Assembly: GCA_900769555.1 (NCBI GenBank)
Contig: CAAGHA010000043.1
Span: 81,747 to 145,746 of the forward strand
Reading direction: 5' to 3'
Source: Bacteroidales bacterium
Lineage (GTDB): Bacteria; Bacteroidota; Bacteroidia; Bacteroidales; Paludibacteraceae
Length of the DNA: 64,000 bases
Shown: positions 54,543-63,911 of the stretch, piece by piece
Position numbering within the stretch: the stretch's first letter is position 1
Layout of the letters: each line of letters starts with the position of its first letter
The notes under the pieces: generated by a model
Told to the model about the DNA's origin: nothing
Database searches by the model: none
Seen by the model: the letters and a program-made list of their open reading frames with translations, nothing else
Made by a program: the position numbers and the translations under genes

Positions 54543-56282
54543 CTATAAACCAAGAGATTTTTTGATAGCCTCCACTTTTTCATTTGCTTCAGCATCAACT
54601 TTCGCATAGTCTCCGGAAGAAAAATCACCCTTAACCTCTACATAGAACTTAATCTTAGGCTCAGTTCCTGAAGGTCTAACACTAACCTTAGTTCCATCCT
54701 CTGTAAAGAATTGCAACACATTAGCAGATTCAGGCATATTAATATCCTCAATCTTACCACATTTAACGCAATTTTGTTTTAATGATTTAAAATCTTTAAT
54801 CAATTTAACAGGAGAACCTGCTAACTCTTTTGGAGGGTTATTTCTGAAATTTTCCATCATAGCTTTAATTTCATCTGCACCACTCTTTCCTGGTTTAACA
54901 ACACTTACAGCACTCTCCTTTTGGAAACCATACTCCTTATAGATATTCATCAACAATTGATACAAAGACATTCCGTTATCTTTTGCCCATGCAGCAATCT
55001 CACAGATAAGACAAATTGAGGCTGGAGCATCTTTATCACGAACTTTATCATAAGGCAAGAAACCAAAAGACTCTTCACCTCCACCAATGTATTTTTCTTT
55101 TCCTTCGTTTTCTCTAATACGATAAGCAATCCACTTAAATCCTGTATATTCATCATACAACTTAACGTTGTTCTTTTCTGCAATTTCACGAATCAATTCA
55201 GAAGTTACAATGGTTTTTACAAGGAATTCATTACCTTTTAATTTACCCAACTTCTTCATATTCGTAATGATATAATAACAGAACATCATACAAGTTTGGT
55301 TTCCATTGATGATCATCCATTCACCCTTATCATCACGACAAACAATTGCAAGACGATCTGCATCAGGATCCGAAGCAATAACCAAATCTGCACCCAATTT
55401 AGTTCCCAAATTCATACCCATCGTCATTGCTTCAGAATTTTCTGGGTTTGGTGATTTTACAGTTGAGAAATTACCATCTATCACCATTTGCTCAGGAACA
55501 ACATTGATATTTTGGAATCCCCAAGAACGAAGACACAAAGGTACAATTACGCGACCTGTTCCGTGCAATGGAGAATAAACAATGTTCAAATCTTTTTGAC
55601 GAAGAATTACCTCCTGATCCACCATAGCTTCTTTTACAGCTGAAAGATAATCAAAATCCATTTCTCCTCCAATAATAGTAATCAACTCCTTGTTAGGAGT
55701 AAACTTAACGTCCTCGATTTGAACTTTATTAACTTCATCAATAATTCCTTTATCATGAGGAGCTAAAACTTGTGCTCCATCATCCCAATATGCTTTGTAT
55801 CCATTATACTCTTTCGGATTATGAGAAGCGGTGATATTAACACCACTTTGGCATCCTAATTGACGGATAGCAAAAGAGATTTCAGGTGTTGGACGTAAGC
55901 TCTCAAACAAATAAGCACGAATACCATTTGCAGAAAAAATACCAGCCACAATCTCCGCAAAAAAACGAGAGTTGTTACGACAATCGTGTCCAACAACAAC
56001 ACTGATCTCTTTTCTATCAGCAAACGCAATTTTTAAGTAGTTTGCTAACCCTTGTGTAGCCATTCCTACTACATATTTATTCATTCTGTTTGTTCCAACA
56101 CCCATGATTCCACGCAAACCACCTGTACCAAACTCCAAATTTTGGTAAAAAGCGTCAATCAAAGGAGTCTTATCAGGATTATCCAACAAACTCTTAACCT
56201 CTGCTTTTGTTTCAGAATCAAAATTTCCAGTCAACCAAGCATTTGCTTTAGCGGTAACATCTTGCAATAATGCATTATCCAT
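54543..56282 (-). CDS. Phosphosugar mutase (phosphoglucomutase/phosphomannomutase)
   Basis: A 579-residue alpha-D-phosphohexomutase that shifts phosphate between C1 and C6. The phosphoserine loop is TASHNPKEYNGYKAY, the metal loop DPDADRLAI, the sugar loop GGGEESFGFLP, and the phosphate-binding SGTEPKIKFY near the end. The length is like the PgcA/PgmB type (560-580) rather than 450-residue ManB. It follows nagB by 18 bases in the secA-lgt-nagB-mutase leftward run, so it may feed glucose-1-P or glucosamine metabolism. Exact sugar is uncertain. Confidence 0.92.
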   Translation of the reverse strand: MDNALLQDVTAKANAWLTGNFDSETKAEVKSLLDNPDKTPLIDAFYQNLEFGTGGLRGIMGVGTNRMNKYVVGMATQGLANYLKIAFADRKEISVVVGHDCRNNSRFFAEIVAGIFSANGIRAYLFESLRPTPEISFAIRQLGCQSGVNITASHNPKEYNGYKAYWDDGAQVLAPHDKGIIDEVNKVQIEDVKFTPNKELITIIGGEMDFDYLSAVKEAMVDQEVILRQKDLNIVYSPLHGTGRVIVPLCLRSWGFQNINVVPEQMVIDGNFSTVKSPNPENSEAMTMGMNLGTKLGADLVIASDPDADRLAIVCRDDKGEWMIINGNQTCMMFCYYIITNMKKLGKLKGNEFLVKTIVTSELIREIAEKNNVKLYDEYTGFKWIAYRIRENEGKEKYIGGGEESFGFLPYDKVRDKDAPASICLICEIAAWAKDNGMSLYQLLMNIYKEYGFQKESAVSVVKPGKSGADEIKAMMENFRNNPPKELAGSPVKLIKDFKSLKQNCVKCGKIEDINMPESANVLQFFTEDGTKVSVRPSGTEPKIKFYVEVKGDFSSGDYAKVDAEANEKVEAIKKSLGL

Positions 56283-56300
56283 AAGTAAATATAAATTAGA

Positions 56301-57098
56301 TTATTTTAAAATATTATCTTTTTCAACACTCTTAAAATATCGATAAGTACCAACTTTTAAATCGTAAGTAGCCATCTCGTCACAAACAATAGTTCCTTTC
56401 GGATGCAATTGCAAAGCACTCAACGTACACATTTGAGAAACACCTCCTTCAATGGCTTGTTGCAATGCTCTTGCCTTATTATAACCAGAAACAAGAATCA
56501 TGACTTCATCTGCATCCATTACAGTTCCAACTCCTACTGTCAATGCCTTTCTTGGAACATACGCCAAATTATTTTCAAAAAATCTTGAGTTGGCAATAAT
56601 AGTATCGTCCATTAACGTTTTTACACGAGTTCTAGAAGTTAATGATGACCCCGGCTCATTAAATGCAATATGGCCATCAGGACCAATACCTCCAATGAAC
56701 AACCGAATTCCGCCGGCTTTCAAAATTCTCTCCTCATATTCCCTACACTCTTTCTCTAAATCAGGAGCATTCCCATCTAATATGTTAACTTGTTCCGCCG
56801 GAATATCTATATGACTAAAAAAATTATTCCACATAAATGAATAATAACTTTCCGGATGTTCCTTAGGAAGATCAACATACTCATCCATGTTAAACGTAAC
56901 AACGTGCTTAAAGGAAACTTTTCCAGCTTTGTTCAAAGCTGTTAACTCTTTGTACATACCCAATGGAGAAGAACCTGTTGGTAATCCCAAAACAAATTTC
57001 TTATCCTCTGTGGGATTAAATGCATTAATAGCATTTGCAACGTAATCAGCTGCCCATTTGGACACTGCGTCATAATTAGGTTGAATGAGAACTCTCAT
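56301..57098 (-). CDS. nagB: Glucosamine-6-phosphate deaminase
   Basis: A 265-residue enzyme that converts glucosamine-6-P to fructose-6-P and ammonia. Motifs: LPTGSSPLGMYKEL, FNMDEYVDLP with the catalytic Asp, GGIGPDGHIAFNEPGSS and the aldehyde-binding segment VGVGTVMDADEV. The length is that of E. coli NagB (266). Third in the secA-lgt-nagB-mutase run, 19 bases after lgt. Confidence 0.96.
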   Translation of the reverse strand: MRVLIQPNYDAVSKWAADYVANAINAFNPTEDKKFVLGLPTGSSPLGMYKELTALNKAGKVSFKHVVTFNMDEYVDLPKEHPESYYSFMWNNFFSHIDIPAEQVNILDGNAPDLEKECREYEERILKAGGIRLFIGGIGPDGHIAFNEPGSSLTSRTRVKTLMDDTIIANSRFFENNLAYVPRKALTVGVGTVMDADEVMILVSGYNKARALQQAIEGGVSQMCTLSALQLHPKGTIVCDEMATYDLKVGTYRYFKSVEKDNILK

Positions 57099-57117
57099 CG
57101 TCTATATTAGTTTAAAA

Positions 57118-57969
57118 TTAGTCATTCGTAAGGTATAAACCATCTTCCGACTTTCTTATCGCAGAAAAAGATTTTACGAGTAAATAGATGCCCCAAAGTA
57201 TTAATGGAACACTTAACAATTGCCCCATGTTCAACACCATTGCATCTTCAAAACTTTCTTGATTATTCTTTATAAATTCCAACAAAAATCTGGTCAAGAA
57301 AATTCCAATTAAAAAGACTCCAAAAATAAAGCCTTCAAATTTGCGAGCATTTGTTTTCCAATACAAAAACATTACAACAGCAAAGGTTATGAGACAATAT
57401 AACATCTCATAAATTTGCGTAGGATGACTTGGCAATGAATAAATCGGATCCGCCCCATTTTGCCAAGCATGAATATTGGTTATAAATTGAAAAGCCCAAG
57501 GTACATCTGATGGATGACCATAAATCTCATGGTTCATCAAATTTCCAAATCTTATACATGCTCCACAAATAGCAACAGCCAAAACAATCCGATCCATCAC
57601 CCACATGTAACTCTTGTGCGCAACTTTACGACTAAAAATATAAAGCGCCAACAAAATACCACAAGCGCCACCATGACTAGACAATCCCCCTTTCCAAACA
57701 CAAAGAACCTCTGTCAAGTGCCTAGAATAATACTCCCAATCATAAAAGAAACAATGACCTAACCTTGCTCCGATTACCGTACCAATCAACATATAGAGAA
57801 ACAACTTCTCCATATTCTCTTCCGGCATTCGTTCCCGATTGTACACCTTTTCTTCAATAGAATAACCAACCAAGAAACCAATTGCCCACATTATACCATA
57901 CCAGCGTAACACTACCGGTCCTAATGTTACAATCTCCGGATCTACATTCCAAACAATACTTGCCAACAT
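57118..57969 (-). CDS. lgt: Prolipoprotein diacylglyceryl transferase
   Basis: A 283-residue inner-membrane enzyme that adds diacylglycerol to the lipobox Cys of prolipoproteins. About seven transmembrane helices. The signature appears as IRFGNLMNHEIYG (usually GRxGNFxNxE), with WKGGLSSHGGACGILLALY before it and HPTQIYE after it, all characteristic. It begins 3 bases after the secA stop. Lipoproteins such as the DUF4015 protein in this window would be substrates. Confidence 0.95.
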   Translation of the reverse strand: MLASIVWNVDPEIVTLGPVVLRWYGIMWAIGFLVGYSIEEKVYNRERMPEENMEKLFLYMLIGTVIGARLGHCFFYDWEYYSRHLTEVLCVWKGGLSSHGGACGILLALYIFSRKVAHKSYMWVMDRIVLAVAICGACIRFGNLMNHEIYGHPSDVPWAFQFITNIHAWQNGADPIYSLPSHPTQIYEMLYCLITFAVVMFLYWKTNARKFEGFIFGVFLIGIFLTRFLLEFIKNNQESFEDAMVLNMGQLLSVPLILWGIYLLVKSFSAIRKSEDGLYLTND

Positions 57970-57972
57970 AAA

Positions 57973-60900
57973 TTACATATCTTTACCATGACAGTGTTTA
58001 AACTTCTTTCCTGAACCACACGGACAAGGGTCATTTCTACCCACTTTAGGTCCGGTTCTTACCGGCTCAACTCTACGTGGTTCCGGCCTGTTTTGCCCCT
58101 CTGAACGATTCGTTTGATAGTTAGAATAGTCACTCTTTTTTTCTGGCGCAGCCTCTCTAACCTCCTCTTGAGATCTCTCCTGAACAGGAATTTGCCCCCT
58201 CATCAAAACAGAAACTGCCTTACGATTTGTTTCGTCCATCATTCTTTTGAAAAGTCCGAACGATTCCAACTTATAGATTAATAGCGGATCTTTTTGTTCG
58301 TAACTTGCATTTTGAACAGAGTTACGCAACTCATCCATGTCACGCAAATGCTCTTTCCAATTCTCATCGATTGAGTGTAATAAAATAGCCTTTTCAAACA
58401 TCTTAACAATCTCATTACCCTCCGATTCATATGCCAACTTCAAACTAACTGGGATATTGTATTGACGCTTACCATCAACAATAGGAATCAAGATATTTTC
58501 ATAATGCTCACCTTGTTCCTCGTAAACCTTTTTTATCACTGGATAAGCCACTTCCGAAATTCGATCCATCTTACGCTTGAATGAATCCATTGCTGCTTGG
58601 AAAATCTTTTCAGTCAAGTCATTGGGTTTGATACTCTTAAACTCTTCTTCTGAAACAGGAACATCAATTGCATACAATTTCAAAACCTCCTCTTCCAACT
58701 GAGCATAAGAAAGTGATGCTTTGGCACTCTCTACTATGGCTTGAGCAGATTCATAAATCATATTCATAATATTAACTCCCATACGTTCACCCAGCAATGT
58801 TTGTCTTCTTTTCTTATAAACAACCTCTCGCTGAGCATTCATAACATCATCATACTCCAACAAACGTTTACGAACGCCAAAATGGTTCTCCTCAACCTTC
58901 TTTTGAGCTCGCTCAATCGACTTAGATATCATTCCATGCTCAATTACCTCTCCCTCTTGAAATCCCATCTTATCCATTACGGAAGAGATCTTTTCAGAAC
59001 CGAACAAACGCATCAAGTTATCCTCTAAAGAGACAAAGAAAACAGAAGAACCCGGATCTCCCTGACGACCGGAACGTCCTCTCAACTGACGATCGACACG
59101 ACGAGACTCATGACGTTCTGTACCGATAATAGCCAAACCTCCGGCATCTTTTACAGCCTGAGATAATTTAATATCAGTCCCACGCCCCGCCATATTCGTT
59201 GCAATAGTCACGATACTTCCTTTACCCGCCTCAGCCACAATATCCGCCTCTTTTTGGTGCAATTTAGCATTCAATACATTATGTTCGATTTTTCGCAACT
59301 TCAACATCCTACTCAACAATTCTGAAATCTCTACCGAAGTTGTACCTACCAAAACCGGACGACCGGCTTCTACCAATCTTGCAATTTCATCAATTACCGC
59401 ATTATACTTCTCTCGCTTAGTTCTATAGACACGGTCATCCATATCTTTGCGAGCAATTGGACGGTTAGTTGGAATTACCACAACATCCAATTTATAAATG
59501 TTCCAAAACTCTCCGGCCTCAGTCTCCGCAGTACCGGTCATACCAGCTAATTTATGATACATTCTGAAGTAATTCTGCAAAGTAATCGTTGCAAAAGTTT
59601 GAGTTGCAGCCTCAACTGTCACTCGCTCTTTCGCCTCGATTGCCTGATGCAAACCATCCGAATAACGACGACCTTCCATGATACGTCCGGTTTGTTCGTC
59701 AACAATCTTTACTTTATTATCGATTACAACATATTCTTGATCCTTTTCAAACAACGTATAAGCTTTCAACAACTGACTTATCGTTTGAATACGCTCCATC
59801 TTGATTGCGTAATTCTGCATCAATTCATCTTTTTTCGCTTGATAAGCCTCTTTATCCAATGTTGCAGAATCCAACTGAGACAATTGAGTTGCAATATCAG
59901 GCAACACAAAGAATTGAGGATCCTCAGATGCACCTGTCAAAGCATCAATTCCCTTATCTGTTAACTCAACCGTTCTATTCTTTTCATCAATAACAAAATA
60001 CAACGGATCAGTAGCAATATGCATATGTCTATTTTGCTCAGCCATATAATACTCTTCCGTCTTAAGTAATATAGATTTATTACCTTGTTCACTTAAAAAC
60101 TTTATCAAAGGAGTATTTTTAGGCAATGCTTTATAAGAACGGAATAAGGCTAAAGCACCCTCTTCTTGCTCTTTCGAATCTGCTGATTTTAATAAACGTT
60201 TAGCATCCGACAAATAATTGGTAGCCATAGTACGTTGCAAAGCTACTAATTTTTCAACTCTAGGACACAACTCTTCAAATTGTTGATCCTCGCCTTTCGG
60301 AATCGGACCGGATATAATCAATGGAGTTCTGGCATCATCGATCAAAACCGAGTCCACCTCATCGACAATTGCATAATTATGCATACGTTGAACCAAATCT
60401 CTTGGCGAATTGGCCATATTATCACGCAAATAATCAAAACCAAACTCATTATTAGTACCAAACGTAATATCTGCTAAATATGCTTGACGACGCTCTTCAG
60501 AATTAGGACGGTGTTTATCAATACAATCCACTGTTAATCCATGGAATTGATACAAAGGTCCCATCCACTCCGAGTCACGCTTAGACAAATAATCGTTAAC
60601 CGTAATAACATGGACACCATTTCCAGTAAGGGCATTCAAAAAGACCGGCAAAGTAGCCACCAACGTTTTTCCCTCACCCGTAGCCATCTCTGCGATTTTC
60701 CCTTTATGGAGAACAACTCCTCCAAAGAGTTGAACGTCATAATGAACCATATTCCATGTGATTTCGTTACCACCTGCTACCCAATGATTCTTGTAAAGAG
60801 CTTTATCTCCATCAATTTCAACAAAATCTTTTGTCGCAGCCAAATCTCTGTCCATATCATTTGCAGTCACCTCAATAGTCTCAGATTCTGAAAAACGACG

Positions 60901-61254
60901 TGCTGTATCTTTTACAATTGCATAAACCTCTGGCAAAACTTTTTCTAAAATCTCTTCATACTTTTCAACTACTACACTCTCTAATTTATCTATTTGAGCG
61001 TATGTATGTTCGCGAGATTCTATCTCTTGTTGCTCGATAGATGCACGTAATTCTGCAATTTTCTTCTTTTCATCAATTACATACATCTTAATCTCTTCAC
61101 GAATCTGAGCAGTCCTCTGTCTTAGTTCATCATTCGTCAACTTCTGAATTGACGGATATACTTCCTTTACTTTATTAACGTAAGGCTGAATTTGCTTTAT
61201 ATCTCTTTGAGCTTTATTTCCAAACAGCTTAGATAAAAAATCATTAAATCCCAT
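57973..61254 (-). CDS. secA: Preprotein translocase ATPase SecA
   Basis: A 1093-residue ATPase that drives proteins through SecYEG. Walker A MATGEGKTLVATLP, DEVDSVLIDDARTPLIISG, TNMAGRGTDI, the ERHESRRVDRQLRGRSGRQGDPG segment, and a C-terminal zinc tail CPCGSGKKFKHCHG. It is about 190 residues longer than E. coli SecA, with the extra part around residues 320-500, as usual in Bacteroidetes. First gene of the leftward run secA-lgt-nagB-mutase; promoter box at 61281-61288. Confidence 0.97.
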   Translation of the reverse strand: MGFNDFLSKLFGNKAQRDIKQIQPYVNKVKEVYPSIQKLTNDELRQRTAQIREEIKMYVIDEKKKIAELRASIEQQEIESREHTYAQIDKLESVVVEKYEEILEKVLPEVYAIVKDTARRFSESETIEVTANDMDRDLAATKDFVEIDGDKALYKNHWVAGGNEITWNMVHYDVQLFGGVVLHKGKIAEMATGEGKTLVATLPVFLNALTGNGVHVITVNDYLSKRDSEWMGPLYQFHGLTVDCIDKHRPNSEERRQAYLADITFGTNNEFGFDYLRDNMANSPRDLVQRMHNYAIVDEVDSVLIDDARTPLIISGPIPKGEDQQFEELCPRVEKLVALQRTMATNYLSDAKRLLKSADSKEQEEGALALFRSYKALPKNTPLIKFLSEQGNKSILLKTEEYYMAEQNRHMHIATDPLYFVIDEKNRTVELTDKGIDALTGASEDPQFFVLPDIATQLSQLDSATLDKEAYQAKKDELMQNYAIKMERIQTISQLLKAYTLFEKDQEYVVIDNKVKIVDEQTGRIMEGRRYSDGLHQAIEAKERVTVEAATQTFATITLQNYFRMYHKLAGMTGTAETEAGEFWNIYKLDVVVIPTNRPIARKDMDDRVYRTKREKYNAVIDEIARLVEAGRPVLVGTTSVEISELLSRMLKLRKIEHNVLNAKLHQKEADIVAEAGKGSIVTIATNMAGRGTDIKLSQAVKDAGGLAIIGTERHESRRVDRQLRGRSGRQGDPGSSVFFVSLEDNLMRLFGSEKISSVMDKMGFQEGEVIEHGMISKSIERAQKKVEENHFGVRKRLLEYDDVMNAQREVVYKKRRQTLLGERMGVNIMNMIYESAQAIVESAKASLSYAQLEEEVLKLYAIDVPVSEEEFKSIKPNDLTEKIFQAAMDSFKRKMDRISEVAYPVIKKVYEEQGEHYENILIPIVDGKRQYNIPVSLKLAYESEGNEIVKMFEKAILLHSIDENWKEHLRDMDELRNSVQNASYEQKDPLLIYKLESFGLFKRMMDETNRKAVSVLMRGQIPVQERSQEEVREAAPEKKSDYSNYQTNRSEGQNRPEPRRVEPVRTGPKVGRNDPCPCGSGKKFKHCHGKDM

Positions 61255-61535
61255 AAATCATCAATATTTTTATTTCGCCACAAATTTAAATAAAAAATGA
61301 TTAAAAAATTAGTATTATCATAATCTTATTATTAAATTTACCTAAAGTTTTTGTCTTGATAGTATTCTGATAGTATGTAAAATTAAAAAAAAACTTTAAT
61401 ATACTTAAAATTGTACTGAAAAAAATTCAATTGAAAGAACTCGTCTAAAAGACTACTAATCTAATGTTTATAATATTAGGAAGATGATTTAAGTTGGTGT
61501 TTTAATAAATAACAACCCTATTAACCGAGTTTTTC
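61255..61535. other. AT-rich divergent intergenic region
   Basis: No gene seen. Holds the secA -7 box (TAAATTTG on the minus strand, 61281-61288) and the promoter of the sugar transferase at its right edge (61536-61567). Confidence 0.5.
61281..61288 (-). promoter_or_regulatory. Bacteroidetes -7 box for secA
   Basis: TAAATTTG on the minus strand, 26 bases before the secA ATG. Confidence 0.55.
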
Positions 61536-61567
61536 TTTGATTTAGAATAATAATTGATGTATCTTTG
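61536..61567 (+). promoter_or_regulatory. Promoter of the sugar transferase gene (-33 and -7)
   Basis: TTTG at 61536-61539, 20 bases, then TATCTTTG at 61560-61567. The best match in the window to the full Bacteroidetes TTTG-N19-TAnnTTTG promoter; 17 bases before ATG 61585. Confidence 0.7.
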
Positions 61568-61584
61568 CGCAAGAATTTAAAGTG

Positions 61585-62994
61585 ATGAGAAAGGAAAAAC
61601 AACAAAAAAAAGCAGGATTATTAAAAATTGTCGTTGGTATCGGTGATTTTATAATCATAAATATATGTTTTCTATTGGTTTTATATTTTTCCGGAACAAT
61701 TTCGGAAGTAGAAAGCCATGGGTTGAAAACACAAATACTTCTTATAAATTTAGCCTATGCAGTTAGTTTGGCTATTTTTGGAATAATTCTTGACAAGAGA
61801 ATTGTTTATATGGAAAAAATTTTAAATCTGACCACTAAAACCATTCTCTTATTTTCTAGTATCACTCTATCTTCGATTCTAATATTAGGAAACAACTTCA
61901 TACCCGGTAAATATTGGGCACTCTTCTTTTTCATATCGTTTACGTGTGTTTCAATTTGGAGAATACTATCCCGTATTTCTGTAAAAATTTACAGAAAAAG
62001 TGGAGGAAACTACCGCAATGTAATCATTTTGGGTGCAGGGAGTGTGGCAAAAGAGACCTACGAAACTATTTCACAAAACTTGATATCCGGCTATCGCTTT
62101 TTGGGCTTTTTTGACGATAGAGAGCCTAAAGATTACAAGGTAGATGCAAATTTGGTCAAAGGTAGTTTGGCGGATGTTGAAGAATATTCCCAAAATAATA
62201 ACATCGACGAAATCATTTGCGCGCTTCCTGCCGGTGACGACAGAAAGGCATTACCAATTCTACATTTCGCCGAAAATCACCTTATTAGATTTTATATCAT
62301 TCCTGATTTTAAACGATTTATCAAAAAATCAGTATCTTTATCCACATTGGGTGAAAATATACCGGTTGTATCCTTAAGAGAAGAACCTTTACGTAGAACT
62401 ACAAACAAACTTTTGAAACGTTGTTTTGATATAGTTAGTTCCCTAGGATTTTTACTAACAGTCTTCCCTATCATATTCATTATAATCGCTCCAATCATAA
62501 AATTAACATCTAAAGGTCCTATTTTCTTTAAACAAAAAAGAACCGGTGAAAATGGAGAGGAGTTTAGTTGTTTGAAGTTTAGAACAATGAATGTCAATAA
62601 GGATGCAGATCGCGTGCAAGCCACACAAAATGATAGCAGAGTAACTCCAATTGGAGCGTTTTTGAGAAAAACCAACTTGGATGAAACTCCTCAATTTTTA
62701 AATGTACTATATGGAAACATGTCCATTGTTGGCCCTCGACCTCACATGTTACAACATACAGAGGTATATTCTCGCCTAATTGATAAATATATGGTTAGAC
62801 ACTACATTAAACCAGGTATAACAGGATGGGCGCAGGTTACTGGATATCGAGGAGAGACAAAAGATTTATCTGAAATGGAAGGAAGAGTTAAACAAGATGT
62901 ATGGTATATAGAGAATTGGACATTCTGGCTCGATATAAAAATCATTTTCTTAACTGCCTACAATATGATAAAAGGAGAAGAAAAAGCATACTAA
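61585..62994 (+). CDS. Undecaprenyl-phosphate hexose-1-phosphate transferase (WcaJ/WbaP-like)
   Basis: A 469-residue membrane enzyme that starts a surface glycan by placing a sugar phosphate on undecaprenyl phosphate. Four N-terminal transmembrane helices (about 15-120) are followed by a Rossmann-like CoA-binding-type domain (VIILGAGSVAKETYE near 147-161). A fifth helix opens the catalytic PglC-like domain: KRCFDIVSSLGF, GPIFFKQKRTGENGEEFSCLKFRTM, RKTNLDETPQFLNVLYGNMSIVGPRPHM and GITGWAQVTGYRGE. The DE pair (near 373) and KFRTM are catalytic landmarks. ATG 61585 is preferred to GTG 61582. It probably begins an exopolysaccharide or capsule locus continuing to the right. Confidence 0.93.
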   Translation: MRKEKQQKKAGLLKIVVGIGDFIIINICFLLVLYFSGTISEVESHGLKTQILLINLAYAVSLAIFGIILDKRIVYMEKILNLTTKTILLFSSITLSSILILGNNFIPGKYWALFFFISFTCVSIWRILSRISVKIYRKSGGNYRNVIILGAGSVAKETYETISQNLISGYRFLGFFDDREPKDYKVDANLVKGSLADVEEYSQNNNIDEIICALPAGDDRKALPILHFAENHLIRFYIIPDFKRFIKKSVSLSTLGENIPVVSLREEPLRRTTNKLLKRCFDIVSSLGFLLTVFPIIFIIIAPIIKLTSKGPIFFKQKRTGENGEEFSCLKFRTMNVNKDADRVQATQNDSRVTPIGAFLRKTNLDETPQFLNVLYGNMSIVGPRPHMLQHTEVYSRLIDKYMVRHYIKPGITGWAQVTGYRGETKDLSEMEGRVKQDVWYIENWTFWLDIKIIFLTAYNMIKGEEKAY

Positions 62995-63020
62995 TTAACA
63001 AAAGAAACAATTAATAATAA

Positions 63021-63093
63021 AAGCTATAACCATTGATAAAAAAATTAAGGAGTGTTACTACTCTAAACAATTTTTTATCAATGGTTATATATT
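63021..63093 (+). terminator. Long hairpin terminator after the sugar transferase
   Basis: A nearly perfect inverted repeat of about 20 bp (TATAACCATTGATAAAAAAATT / AATTTTTTATCAATGGTTATA) around a 22-base centre that can form its own small stem (GAGT-N7-ACTC), with a TATATTTT tail. Confidence 0.8.
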
Positions 63094-63098
63094 TTAAG

Positions 63099-63281
63099 GC
63101 AACTTCTATAAATTAAGATTCCTATTTCTAAATGTAATTAATCTATTTCGTTTTTCTGAATTCATTTTATTTATCTTACTTCTATTCATTCAGTTACGAT
63201 ACCCACATCGCTCCTTTATAAATAAAAACAATCTAAATAAATTTCTCTTCTAAATAATCTCAACCTAATTTATAGAATTGC
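63099..63281 (+). repeat. MITE-like intergenic repeat, copy 3 (best defined)
   Basis: 183 bp starting GCAACTTCTATAAATTAAG and ending CTAATTTATAGAATTGC, so the ends are imperfect inverted repeats. It is flanked by TTTAAG on both sides (63093-63098 and 63282-63287), a possible 6-bp target duplication. No coding frame inside. Confidence 0.65.
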
Positions 63282-63392
63282 TTTAAGAGTTGTTTGGATT
63301 TTGTTTTGTAATTAGAAACCGTTTAAATTTTATTAAATAATTATTGTAAAGTTTCTCTTTTTGTTTTTTTTCGGCATCTTTGAGATTATTTT

Positions 63393-63490
63393 TAACTTGT
63401 TTTTATTATTCTTTTTTGATAATAGTCCACTATTTACTGCATAAGAATAATAAAAACGATCTTAAAAATTTTTCTCAAATATGCTCGAAA
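63393..63490 (+). repeat. Inverted repeat, left copy (A)
   Basis: Bases 63393-63451 match the complement of 63942-64000 at 57 of 59 positions (TAACTTGTTTTTATTATTC start). Similarity continues more weakly to about 63490 with a 9-base insertion. Confidence 0.75.
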
Positions 63491-63560
63491 TAAAATTCAA
63501 ACAGTTTCTTAAATTTAAAACAACTTCTGAGCAATAACATAATCAATCCCATCGAATAGA

Positions 63561-63737
63561 TCAAGATAACTCTTCTATAGAAGAGACAGAATCCACATTA
63601 AAAGAATGAGCAAATTGTAAAATTGCATCTATAAGGTATTGTGGAGGATCAATTTCTAAAAAATTGGTTGATAAAATAGCTTCAGACTCCTCAACCATAA
63701 AATCTGAATCTTTTTTCTGAGTAAAAGGTTCTACCAT
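63561..63737 (-). CDS. Small acidic protein, unknown function
   Basis: A 58-residue ORF from ATG 63737 (MVEPFTQKKDSDFMVEESEA). It is acidic, without Cys or a hydrophobic leader, and has a possible amphipathic helix (PPQYLIDAILQFAHSF). No family recognised. It stands alone between the two arms of an inverted repeat (63393-63490 and 63912-64000). No clear -7 box precedes it. It might be a small regulator or a chance frame. Confidence 0.4.
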   Translation of the reverse strand: MVEPFTQKKDSDFMVEESEAILSTNFLEIDPPQYLIDAILQFAHSFNVDSVSSIEELS

Positions 63738-63820
63738 AAGCAATAACTATTATAATTTGTAAATTTATTATAAAACGGATAGTTATATTGTTTAGTATAG
63801 ATGTAAGTACAAAAAATAAG

Positions 63821-63902
63821 GCAACTCCTACAAATGACTATATTTGTTTTTTATTTGTAATAAATCTATTTCAAATATTTTTGAATTCATTATAGAAGTT
63901 GT
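63821..63902 (+). repeat. MITE-like intergenic repeat, short copy 4
   Basis: About 82 bp starting GCAACTCCTACAAATGAC and ending CATTATAGAAGTTG. It matches the left part of copy 3 (including AATAAATCTATTTC and TTTTGAATTCATT), then jumps to the right end, so it looks like an internal deletion of the full element. Confidence 0.55.
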
Positions 63903-63911
63903 TTAAAATTT

